DNA of 12,131 nt, taken from positions 1 through 12,131 of the forward strand of contig JAQIBO010000529.1 of assembly GCA_027859055.1 (NCBI GenBank), written 5' to 3'. The notes under the pieces are model-generated. The model was not told where the DNA came from. It made no database searches and worked only from the letters and a program-made list of their open reading frames with translations. The stretch comes from Spirochaeta sp. (GTDB lineage: Bacteria; Spirochaetota; Spirochaetia; DSM-27196; Alkalispirochaetaceae). Positions 1 to 5,919 of the stretch are shown piece after piece. A program made the translations under genes and the position numbers. Positions within the stretch are counted from its first letter, which is position 1. Every line of letters starts with the position of its first letter.

Positions 1-162
1 CTTCTCGTCAATGCGGGTGACCGGGTCGGAGATCACCGAGACGTGAGCCACGAGATCCTCGGAGCTTACCGTCACCGTTTTGGGCAGGAGGGTGGTGAGG
101 CGTTCAAAGACGGAACGGAGTTCGTCGTGCCAGGGGCTATTTCTACCTTGACCACGGGTCAT
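1..162 (-). CDS. Hypothetical protein, N-terminal 54 codons (partial, runs off left edge)
   Basis: An open frame starts with ATG at 162 and runs off the window at 1. The peptide begins MTRGQGRNSPWHDELRSVFE and continues with a natural-looking mix of helical and hydrophobic residues, ending ...SVISDPVTRIDEK. Third codon positions are mostly G or C on this strand, which favours it over the overlapping plus-strand extension of the next gene. No in-frame start lies just upstream and no clear Shine-Dalgarno site is seen. The gene is divergent from the nucleotidyltransferase gene, with only 12 bp between the two starts. I do not recognise the family; too little is present to assign a function. Confidence 0.5.
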   Translation of the reverse strand, partial: MTRGQGRNSPWHDELRSVFERLTTLLPKTVTVSSEDLVAHVSVISDPVTRIDEK

Positions 163-174
163 CCAGATATCATC

Positions 175-540
175 ATGGTGCGTATGGATTCGAAGGAGAC
201 GCTGCGACAGTTCTACCGCAACCGGGCGACACAAAAACGCGCAGCCGCCCGGGAGCAACGGGAGCGCTACGAAGCGCTGCTTCCCCGACTCGTCGACGGC
301 ATCCTGGAACGGGATCCGCAGGTCTCCCGGATTATCCTTTTCGGATCCCTCGCGGAACAGACGGACGGGGTCGTCAGGGATATCGATCTTGCCATAGAAA
401 GCACGGATTTTCTCAAGGTCAGCGGATGGCTCCTGGGCCTGTCTGAAGCGATCGATGTTGTTGATGTGAACGATCTCTATCCCCATATCCGCGAGCGGGT
501 GGAAACAAGAGGCAGGGTTCTGTATGAACGACGTGACTGA
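175..540 (+). CDS. MNT-type nucleotidyltransferase, putative MntA-like antitoxin
   Basis: This is a 121-aa minimal nucleotidyltransferase. The family signature GS-x10-DxD is exact: G57-S58, then ten residues, then D69-I-D71 in RDIDLAIES. A further acidic strand (AIDVVDVND, near residue 100) can supply the third metal ligand. In MntA/HepT pairs the nucleotidyltransferase adds AMP to the HEPN ribonuclease and silences it; this is family knowledge, not shown here. The next gene starts inside this one (17-bp overlap), so translation is probably coupled. Start choice is uncertain: ATG at 175 or 184. A GTG at 43 is also in frame, but that stretch looks like coding sequence of the opposite strand. 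None of these starts has a good ribosome site. The N-terminus (residues 5-45) is strongly basic and helical. Confidence 0.8.
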   Translation: MVRMDSKETLRQFYRNRATQKRAAAREQRERYEALLPRLVDGILERDPQVSRIILFGSLAEQTDGVVRDIDLAIESTDFLKVSGWLLGLSEAIDVVDVNDLYPHIRERVETRGRVLYERRD

Positions 541-1000
541 TCGGGCTCTGCTGATTGCGGAGCTGGAAGGTGATCTCGAAGCGCTTCCGGAGCTCCTGGA
601 AAGCAACGCCAAAAGCATGGACCGTATCGGTGCCGGAGCGACTGAAGAGTTGGACTACGCAGCCCTGGGATACACCCTCCATAATCTGTACAACCTGATG
701 GAGAACTCCTTTTTTCGTATCGCGAAGCACTTTGAAAATGACATTGGCAGTGAAGGGTGGCACAAGGAGCTTCTTCACCGCATGACCCTTTCCATCGAGG
801 GAATACGGCCACGGGTACTCGACGCAGGAACGGCGGAACAGATCGACGAGCTTCGTGCCTTTCGCCACGTTTTCCGAAACATGTACCGGAAAAACCTGGA
901 CTCGGAGAAACTGCTCCTCCTTCAGAAGCGGCTGCCGGGTATTGTGGGCTCCTGGAAAACGGCAATTAGCAATTTTATCGAGCTTCTGAAGACGATTTAG
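524..1000 (+). CDS. HEPN-domain protein, HepT-like putative toxin
   Basis: This is a 158-aa all-helical protein. It follows the nucleotidyltransferase with a 17-bp overlap, the usual arrangement of MNT-HEPN toxin-antitoxin pairs. Landmarks of a HepT-like subfamily are visible: the ELEGDLEAL start, a LHNLYNLMENSFFRIA helix, a GSEGWHKELLHRM segment and the block FRHVFRNMY (R114 to Y121). HEPN ribonucleases normally carry R-x4-6-H; here the position expected to be His in R-x4-H-x-Y is Asn119. I recall relatives with the same RHVxRNxY form, so this may be a subfamily trait and not damage, but it makes RNase activity uncertain. ATG at 524 is chosen because it opens the conserved part and couples to the upstream stop. 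Expected to act in the cytoplasm on RNA, if active. Confidence 0.75.
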   Translation: MNDVTDRALLIAELEGDLEALPELLESNAKSMDRIGAGATEELDYAALGYTLHNLYNLMENSFFRIAKHFENDIGSEGWHKELLHRMTLSIEGIRPRVLDAGTAEQIDELRAFRHVFRNMYRKNLDSEKLLLLQKRLPGIVGSWKTAISNFIELLKTI

Positions 1001-1003
1001 CTG

Positions 1004-1068
1004 CCGGGGACCACGCCGTGGGTCGTACCCACCCCAGGCGCCGGTCCTCGGAATCGAGATTCGCTTTT
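1004..1068 (+). terminator. Long imperfect hairpin between convergent genes, possible terminator
   Basis: Four bases after the HEPN stop a long stem-loop can form. GGGGACC (1006-1012) pairs with GGTCCTC (1043-1049, one G-T pair), CGCC (1014-1017) with GGCG (1037-1040), and GTGGGT (1018-1023) with ACCCAC (1027-1032) around a CGT loop. A TTTT run comes only at 1065-1068, after a second small repeat GAATC-GA-GATTC (1051-1062). It lies between the 3' ends of two converging genes, which suits a terminator. The late and short T run keeps confidence low. Confidence 0.4.
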
Positions 1069-1082
1069 CCTTCTTCCCTGTT

Positions 1083-2444
1083 CTAAAACCCGATCCCTCG
1101 CGTCCGGTCCCGGCTGCGGGCGTTGGCGATAATCTCCTCCACGACGTCTGCCGCCGGCGTGGTTTCTTCGGGCTTGCCCGTAGCATCCAGCCCATCAATC
1201 TCCATCATCTCCGCGGCGGTAGCCAGGTCACTCATCATGAGGGGCGGGGCCTGCCGCAGAGCCGCGAGGTCGGTATCGGAGAACGCAACGTCCGGGAAGA
1301 TGTGGGCCAGCGCTCCCGGGAGGACCTCGTCGCTGACGGGTCCAAAGGTGACGTGCTTGTGAAAGCGGCGGCGATCTGCTGCTCCGACTCTCCCACGTAC
1401 TTGGACAGGAGGTCCGAGGGGCGCTTCAGCATGACATCCCGGCCCAGCCGTTTTGCCAGCCAGAGGGCGTACTGCGTTTTCCCGCCCCCGGGAGGCCCGC
1501 CGAAGAGGAGGCGCAAGCCTGACCCGGTGTGCGCACGGTGTACCGCCTGGCGTTCGACCCGGTCCAGGGATTCCGAGGTGGAACAGAAGCGCGGGTCAAA
1601 TGACGTGGCAACCGTTGGCAGGCGGCGGACGTCGTGGGCGAGGGCTCCCGTGGAGATCTGGTCGATGTAGCCGGTGATACGGTCACGGACGTCGGCGGGC
1701 GGCAGCTCCTGGACGTCAAGCTCGGCGGTGATAATGCGGGCGGCGGCGGCGCACGTTCTCATTTCGTCGAGGGAAAGAGAGAACTCAGACAGGGTGAACT
1801 GCGGTGCGGGAGTTGCGTCAAAGAGGCCCGCTTTGAGGTCATCGAGCGTGTTGGAACGCAGGGCGAACAGCAGCGGCCGGCTCACGTTGATATCGGCGAT
1901 CTCGTCCCGACCACCACGATAGCCGATCAGCCCGAGCCGCTCCAGGTGTGCTCCGGGAGCGGTCTCCTGGACAAACGTGGTGAGATCAATTTCTGCGGCG
2001 TCGGCGAGGAGGTTCATCTGCGTGCGGTGGGTTGCCTGGCGCATCATATTGGACATCGCCTCAATATCTTCCAGCGCGTACAGCGCCATGAGGATCTGCA
2101 CGTGCTGCGGCGTAAGCGAGAAGATCCGGCTCACGTCAGAAGCGATCGCGGGAAACGGGGGACACGTGACGGGAGAGTCTTCATCGGTGGCGATTAGGTC
2201 AACGACAACGGTGTGGAGCGCGTCGTTGTGCCGGGCTACGCGGAAGCAGACGTGGCGCACGCGGAGCGGTGATTGCAAACTGGACCAGGTCGTCCGAGGG
2301 GGACAGGTACGTGGCGCAGATCTGAAAGATGTAGCGGTGGTACGCCCGCCACTGCGCGTCAACCGTTTCCAGGCCGGTTGAGAGCCCCCGATGCTTCCGT
2401 GCAAAAACCTCACGTTGTCGTCGTTGTGGTGTCATGGTACTCAC
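1083..2444 (-). pseudogene. Broken AAA+ ATPase gene (frameshift plus internal deletion)
   Basis: Three pieces of one protein lie in order on the minus strand. The N-terminal piece starts at GTG 2444 or ATG 2435 (MTPQRRQREVFARKHRG) and runs to FAI near 2272. The middle piece is in another frame and continues RVRHVCFRVARH... through a helical region to Walker A, GGPPGGGKT, near 1475-1504, then LLSKYVGESEQQIAAAF. The C-terminal piece returns to the first frame at about 1370 as RRRFHKHVTFGPVSDEVLPG and ends ...RDRTRGIGF at TAG 1083-1085. Removing one base near 2270 restores FAI-PLRVRHV. At 1365 the chain jumps from just before Walker B to the RRF/arginine-finger region, so Walker B and sensor 1 are missing (roughly 70-90 residues, by analogy with AAA+ proteins). 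The intact family would be a cytoplasmic ATPase with an all-helical N-terminal domain. The product here cannot hydrolyse ATP normally. Confidence 0.8.
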
Positions 2445-2478
2445 TCTAACCGGAGGGGTGTGACATAGAGTGTCGCGG
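2401..2478. repeat. Direct repeat, copy A (5' end of AAA+ gene and upstream gene tail)
   Basis: This stretch matches 4008-4085 at 73 of 78 positions without gaps, and the first 40 bases are identical. Weaker similarity goes on to about 2506. The repeat holds the AAA+ start codon, its first 11 codons (read on the minus strand) and the end of an upstream gene. The peptide NGELAHPRHSMSHPSG, ending at TAG 2446-2448, corresponds to LGELCSPPRHSISHPSA in copy B. The two tails differ by one whole codon, which supports a coding origin. Confidence 0.85.
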
Positions 2479-2584
2479 GTGTGCTAATTCCCCGTTACCG
2501 GGAGTGTACGTATCCTGCTTCGCAAAGGCGACGAGAAACGCTTGGGGCGAGAGCGTTGTCAACAACCATAGCGATTCAGGCTAT

Positions 2585-3931
2585 TCAGCCATTCTCCATC
2601 CACGCCAGATACTGTTCAATCTGTGCGGCAAGAAAATAGGGAAGACTCAGGAGACGGAAGGGATGTCCGGCGGGTGTTTCAAGCGAATCAACCCGCAGAG
2701 GACCCGCGTAGAGTCGCAGGGCCGTGGTGCATCCGCTTTGTGCAACATACTGGTGGAGCGAACGAAGTCTGCCGGACGAGCCGGACTTGACTTCGACAGG
2801 AACAACCTGTCCGTTGTACGGAAGAACAAAATCAACCTCTGCCTGAGACTGATTCTTCTCCCGGACCCAGAATACCGGCGGCTCCTGGCGTCGGGAAGAA
2901 CGGGCCAGAAGCTCCTGGCCAACTATCTGCTCGGTAATCCGCCCCCGATACAGATCGTTCAGGTCAGCCACCTCCAGAAGCGACGCCTGAAGACGCGCAC
3001 GGTAGTTCATGAGCCCGACATCAAGGAAAAGCAATCGGGGAGACCGTTTTCTATTCGGCAGGAGAGGCAACTCGTGTCCTGTGACGGGATACAGGAGGTG
3101 AAGAAGCATGGCCCGTTCAATCGTCCGGAGCGCTTCACCCACCTCCCGTGACCGATAGGCGGAGTTTCCAAAACCTTGAAACTGAATACGAGTTCCAGAT
3201 TCAAGCGGAGCTGTTTCTATGGTATGCCGCAAAACCTGAAACGCCGAGCGTCCGTGGGCGTATTTCCCGGCATCATCGATATACGATGCCATCAGACTCT
3301 CGTAGATAGCCGATAGTTCACTCAAATCATCTCGCTCTACATGGCGCTGAATAACCTCCGGCATCCCCCCAAGCAATACATATGTGTGGAAGAGGTTTCG
3401 CAAAGCTGTATTCGCATAGTCCGGAAGAGGGACAGTATCAAAGGCTTCCAAAGCCGCCGACTCGCCTTTGGCCGTGAGGAACTCCCGAAACGTGAGGGGG
3501 TGCATGTATGCAAACTCAACCCTCCCTACGGGAAAGGAGCTCCTGTACGTATCAATCATCACCTCAAGGAGCGAGCCCGCAGCAATCACCGCAATCTCCG
3601 GTGCTTCTTCGTAGAAATACCGAAGAGCAGAAACTGCTTGCTCAGAGTTCTGAATCTCATCGATAAAGATGAGCGTCGACCGCTCTGCGACACTACAGTT
3701 CCGGGAAAAAAAGAGCGCCTTCACAAGGGTGTCAAATGACTGGTCCCGGTCGAAGAGGTCCCGGTCTTCCTTCCGTTCAAGATTGAACGACAGAAACTGC
3801 CGAAACTGCCGGCTAAAGATCTGCACAGCAGTCGTCTTGCCCACCTGCCGCGCACCGCGCAGGATTAACGGTTTACGATGCGCTCCCCTGAGCCACAACT
3901 CGAGCTCGCGTTGAATTGAACGTACAAACAC
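2585..3931 (-). CDS. AAA_14 / DUF4143 ATPase
   Basis: This intact 448-aa protein has the standard layout and usual length of AAA_14-DUF4143 proteins. Walker A is GARQVGKT (residues 26-33), Walker B is LIFIDE (87-92), and AAGS at 117-120 is followed by the typical VGRVEFAYMHPLTFREFL block. The C-terminal half is the DUF4143 region, with a restriction-endonuclease-like core: E365-V-D367, then E380-V-K382 in VPVEVKSG. These proteins are widespread in accessory regions; their role is not well established and links to mobile or toxin-like functions are only suggested. Translation starts at GTG 3931 with no clear Shine-Dalgarno site. The gene stands alone between the two copies of a direct repeat, so it probably arrived as a unit or was trapped by a rearrangement. 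No frameshifts are seen, in contrast to both flanks. Confidence 0.92.
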   Translation of the reverse strand: MFVRSIQRELELWLRGAHRKPLILRGARQVGKTTAVQIFSRQFRQFLSFNLERKEDRDLFDRDQSFDTLVKALFFSRNCSVAERSTLIFIDEIQNSEQAVSALRYFYEEAPEIAVIAAGSLLEVMIDTYRSSFPVGRVEFAYMHPLTFREFLTAKGESAALEAFDTVPLPDYANTALRNLFHTYVLLGGMPEVIQRHVERDDLSELSAIYESLMASYIDDAGKYAHGRSAFQVLRHTIETAPLESGTRIQFQGFGNSAYRSREVGEALRTIERAMLLHLLYPVTGHELPLLPNRKRSPRLLFLDVGLMNYRARLQASLLEVADLNDLYRGRITEQIVGQELLARSSRRQEPPVFWVREKNQSQAEVDFVLPYNGQVVPVEVKSGSSGRLRSLHQYVAQSGCTTALRLYAGPLRVDSLETPAGHPFRLLSLPYFLAAQIEQYLAWMENG

Positions 3932-3936
3932 GCTTT

Positions 3937-3965
3937 ATGGTAGCATTCAATACGTAAGTTGTAAA
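3937..3965 (-). promoter_or_regulatory. Possible sigma-70 promoter of the DUF4143 gene
   Basis: On the minus strand TTTACA (3965-3960) and TACCAT (3942-3937) are separated by 17 bp. The -10 ends five bases before the GTG at 3931, so transcription would begin at or next to the start codon and the mRNA would be leaderless. That fits the missing Shine-Dalgarno site but is not proven. TACCAT is a weak -10. Confidence 0.35.
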
Positions 3966-4008
3966 GAAATAAGGGTATATTGAGACGAACTCTGTTACGA
4001 AATAAGGG
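3966..4008. repeat. Two GAAATAAGGG decamers upstream of the DUF4143 gene
   Basis: Identical decamers lie at 3966-3975 and 3999-4008, 33 bp apart (about three helical turns). The first touches the candidate -35 box and the second ends exactly where direct-repeat copy B begins. They could be an operator for the DUF4143 gene or the edge sequence of the inserted segment. Confidence 0.5.
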
Positions 4009-4085
4009 CAAAAACCTCACGTTGTCGTCGTTGTGGTGTCATGGTACCCACTCTACGCGGAGGGGTGTGATATAGAGTGTCGTGG
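4008..4085. repeat. Direct repeat, copy B (truncated AAA+ gene start)
   Basis: Copy of 2401-2478, with 73 of 78 bases identical. On the minus strand it again reads MTPQRRQREVFA from ATG 4042, then stops matching at 4008, so only about 11 codons of a second AAA+ gene start remain. The AT-rich upstream region of the DUF4143 gene follows directly. This is a remnant, not a working gene. Confidence 0.85.
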
Positions 4086-4271
4086 TGGTGAGCATAATTC
4101 TCCCAACCGCGTAGTCACCTCGTCCTTTGAAAACTCCGACCGGGCGACGTTCATCACCAACTCGTTCCGTTGTTCCGGTGTTGCCCGGGTAGCAAGGACG
4201 ACGGGACGTTCTTGATTGACGGCGGTGTCACGAAGGCGGTGCAATCCGAGGTCGTCCGCCCGATGGTACAC
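4053..4271 (-). pseudogene. C-terminal remnant of the gene once upstream of the AAA+ ATPase
   Basis: A minus-strand frame ending at TAG 4053-4055 reads protein-like: RPVVLATRATPEQRNELVMN, then VARSEFSKDEVTTRLGELC, and a tail also preserved in copy A. Pieces such as HRADDLGLHRLRDT and TPEQRNELVMNVARSEF vaguely recall the helical part of phage ParB-like nuclease domains (GHHRA...L, then EQR..LV..N). This is an impression that I could not test. There is no start or ribosome site, and the frame upstream is not convincingly continuous, so I call it a fragment. Its stop lies a few bases before the AAA+ start, so the ancestral pair was probably an operon. Confidence 0.4.
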
Positions 4272-4681
4272 GGGAGCATCCCGGAACGAAGTTCGATTTC
4301 ACGAATACCCGACTCGATACCGAGTAGTTTGGTTACGACGCAGTTTTCATCGTGGCGAGCGGAAACGAACAACGCCGGCAACTGAGCTGGATCAACCGGG
4401 CTTCGCACCGGGAGCGGATGAACAGTATTGGCCTCACGGGAATTGGGTCTACGACGCGGAACCGGGTCAACGGAGTGGCACCTGCCCGAAGTGCCGAGGT
4501 TGTTCAGGTAGAGGTTGACTGAGAGACCGGAGAGGGGGAGAGCGCCTTTGAATCCAGGGAACGCATGCGCACCAAAATCCAAGACACTTCAAGTACCGCT
4601 GGGCACTGCCATACGATGTTGATCCGGACCCGGTTGGACCAGACGCGCACAAGTAGGATGGTCGAAACCGCGGTAGGACCC
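4272..4681. other. Gene-poor, apparently decayed stretch
   Basis: No frame in these ~400 bp has a credible start, ribosome site and codon pattern. Minus-strand frames such as ...VVTKLLGIESGIREIELRSG (about 4275-4335) may belong to the same broken gene as 4053-4271 in a shifted frame. I see no RNA gene, insertion-sequence ends or transposase. Confidence 0.5.
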
Positions 4682-4714
4682 CGGACACTCTCTGTCCGCT
4701 CGCAGGGTGTATAC
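4682..4714 (+). promoter_or_regulatory. Perfect 6-bp inverted repeat and -10-like box
   Basis: CGGACA (4682-4687) and TGTCCG (4693-4698) form a perfect dyad with a 5-bp spacer. A TATACT box follows at 4709-4714, 19 bp before the start of the 128-aa gene. No good -35 is seen at the right distance, and the dyad lies where a -35 or an operator would be. It may be a regulator site for the next gene. Confidence 0.35.
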
Positions 4715-4733
4715 TCGCGTTCAGGAGGACACC

Positions 4734-5120
4734 ATGCAACCTGACACCGTCGGCGGCATGAGTCGACAGAAGGCGCGGGAACGGATCGATACGGTACTTG
4801 CAAGTATGGACACGATACGCCTGTACATGACCGCCGCCGCGCTCTGGCGAACCAAAAACGATACATCGCTGTACCAACCGGACATACGGATCTACGCTGA
4901 ATGTGGACATATCCTGGCCGAGGACATCCACTACAAGGCGCAGCCGGCAACACCCGACCGGGACATCCAGATTGGCGTGGTTGTGGAATACCTGTCCAGG
5001 ATGGAGGACGAAGAACTGGCGGCGGTCACACCACAGCTTATTAGCGAGTCGCTTGCCGCGCGTAGAGAAGAAGCAGCCGCCGCGGAAGATCCGCCAAATA
5101 TCCTGCAGTTTCCGGGGTAG
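4734..5120 (+). CDS. Hypothetical protein, 128 aa
   Basis: ATG 4734 is preceded by a full AGGAGG (4723-4728) with 5-bp spacing, which decides this start over an upstream in-frame one at 4707. The protein begins MQPDTVGGMSRQKARERIDT. It appears soluble and mostly helical, with no signal peptide or membrane segment. The C-terminal third is Ala/Glu-rich (AARREEAAAAEDPPNILQFP). I do not recognise the family and see no catalytic motif. Codon use is GC-rich, like the genes further right. It is separated from the next gene by an AT-rich gap of 183 bp, so it is probably its own transcription unit. Confidence 0.72.
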   Translation: MQPDTVGGMSRQKARERIDTVLASMDTIRLYMTAAALWRTKNDTSLYQPDIRIYAECGHILAEDIHYKAQPATPDRDIQIGVVVEYLSRMEDEELAAVTPQLISESLAARREEAAAAEDPPNILQFPG

Positions 5121-5186
5121 AGAAGTGACAGAGAGAAGCGTTGAGCGGAGACTGACTTTGATTTGACGTTGTCGCTGAGAACTTGG

Positions 5187-5270
5187 TTGTTGGTAGCGGA
5201 CGACTATGGTGTAATTAATTGGAGTTATTTATTTTCAAAAATTGTGTGAATGTTATTTGATCATTATCTA
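5187..5270 (+). promoter_or_regulatory. AT-rich upstream region with two candidate sigma-70 promoters
   Basis: In the gap before the small membrane-protein gene, TTGTTG (5187-5192) is 17 bp from TGTAAT (5210-5215), and TTGTGT (5242-5247) is 17 bp from TATCTA (5265-5270). Each is an imperfect match. The stretch 5205-5290 is much richer in A and T than its surroundings. Confidence 0.3.
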
Positions 5271-5303
5271 TTTTTTGTGGTAGATTCCACTCAAGGAGTT
5301 AAT

Positions 5304-5573
5304 ATGTTTTACGGAAATGCAATAACTGTCTTAATAATAACCATTTTTGTAGTTGGTTTCCTCTTTCTCGCACTTCGCCAGTTTTTCACATGGTACTGGA
5401 AGGTGAACGAGATTATTGGACTGCTTCGAAGAATTGACGCAAGGCTTGCCGGTGAACCTGTTCCGGTTGATTCGCAAGTACAATCCACCAATACGACGGC
5501 GAGCGCTCCTGTTGAGACTCCACCTAAACCGAGTAAACCCAAGAGTGCAAACTCGATCAGTTCTGAGAGTTGA
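5304..5573 (+). CDS. Small single-pass membrane protein, 89 aa
   Basis: ATG 5304 follows AGGAG (5294-5298) at a good distance; a longer frame from 5250 lacks such a site. The protein has one hydrophobic segment at about residues 6-25 (ITVLIITIFVVGFLFLALRQ). A short amphipathic, basic helix follows (VNEIIGLLRRIDARL), then a Pro/Ser/Thr/Lys-rich tail that is probably disordered. This looks like an N-terminally anchored protein with a cytoplasmic tail. Codons in its first part are AT-rich (runs such as TTAATAATAACC), unlike its neighbours, so it may have a different origin. I do not recognise a family and assign no function. Confidence 0.75.
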   Translation: MFYGNAITVLIITIFVVGFLFLALRQFFTWYWKVNEIIGLLRRIDARLAGEPVPVDSQVQSTNTTASAPVETPPKPSKPKSANSISSES

Positions 5574-5768
5574 ATGACCGGTTGTGTTTGAGCTACGTCA
5601 AAACACTTTCAAATCCTATAGGTAGCTTCCTCCCTCCGCTTCATCTATTATCGGCAGGTTCTTTAATTCATGGGAAAGACTGCCGGGCGGGGAACACTAT
5701 CTCACCCCCTCAACAACTGTCGGCGTGCGGGTGGGACTCCGCTTGTAGCCCATCCTGGTAACTCCAGT
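5574..5768. other. Intergenic stretch without gene; one weak hairpin
   Basis: No convincing frame is present. GGCAG (5653-5657) and TCTTT (5660-5664) can pair with CTGCC (5680-5684) and AAAGA (5675-5679), but no T run follows, so it is a poor terminator. AGCTAC (5591-5596) and GTAGCT (5622-5627) form another widely spaced inverted repeat. I see nothing else. Confidence 0.4.
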
Positions 5769-5806
5769 TGCGGTGCCGGCGTAACGCGCGTTCCGGAAAC
5801 ACCGCA
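5769..5806. promoter_or_regulatory. 38-bp dyad, candidate enhancer (activator) site for the sigma-54 promoter
   Basis: TGCGGTG (5769-5775) is matched by CACCGCA (5800-5806). Exactly at the same centre (5787/5788) lies the perfect 10-bp palindrome AACGCGCGTT (5783-5792). In all 14 of 19 base pairs around the axis are symmetrical. The centre is about 108 bp upstream of the start expected from the sigma-54 promoter. Activators of sigma-54 typically bind dyads at such distances. Confidence 0.55.
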
Positions 5807-5828
5807 CCACACCCCTGAATACTGCCAA

Positions 5829-5856
5829 AACACCGCTATAACACCATCAAAACACC
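5829..5856 (+). promoter_or_regulatory. Three AACACC hexamers at exact 11-bp steps
   Basis: AACACC occurs at 5829-5834, 5840-5845 and 5851-5856, and once more at 5798-5803 overlapping the dyad arm. Steps of 11 bp put all three on one face of the helix, as in direct-repeat sites of OmpR/PhoB-type regulators. They lie 13 bp upstream of the -24 element. The role is inferred from spacing alone. Confidence 0.45.
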
Positions 5857-5869
5857 CCCCAAAGCCTCC

Positions 5870-5885
5870 TGGCACGGCGCTTGCA
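5870..5885 (+). promoter_or_regulatory. Sigma-54 (RpoN) promoter, perfect -24/-12 consensus
   Basis: The bases TGGCACG-GCGC-TTGCA match the sigma-54 consensus TGGCACG-N4-TTGCW at every position. The invariant GG (5871-5872) and GC (5883-5884) are 12 bp apart as required. Transcription should start near 5896, giving a leader of about 24 bases with AGGAGG at 5908-5913 before ATG 5920. Such promoters need an ATP-using activator bound upstream. Confidence 0.85.
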
Positions 5886-5919
5886 ACCTTGGTGGTATCA
5901 AAGCTTTAGGAGGCTACCG

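Noticed and set aside
43..174. Upstream extension of the nucleotidyltransferase from GTG 43
   Set aside because: The added 44 residues do not look like the MNT family, and the same bases give a better protein with higher GC at third positions on the minus strand.
419..1198. Long minus-strand frame across the HEPN gene
   Set aside because: It begins with TTG, has Pro/Arg-rich low-quality sequence, and is a shadow of the HEPN gene and the AAA+ pseudogene.
1634..2197. Plus-strand frame of 187 aa opposite the AAA+ pseudogene
   Set aside because: It is a shadow: the opposite strand carries clear AAA+ motifs and the plus frame shows no family features.
2504..3151. Plus-strand frame of 215 aa opposite the DUF4143 gene
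   Set aside because: The minus strand has an intact, motif-complete protein over the same bases.
2401..4113. Direct repeats as target-site duplication of a transposon
   Set aside because: They are about 80-105 bp long and 6% or more diverged, with no transposase or terminal inverted repeats; rearrangement of paralogous operons fits better.
5653..5684. Hairpin as terminator of the small membrane-protein gene
   Set aside because: The stem is interrupted and is followed by a G-rich stretch instead of T residues.
5798..5856. AACACC repeats as a CRISPR array
   Set aside because: The units are 6 bp with 5-bp gaps; there are no repeat-spacer dimensions and no cas genes nearby.
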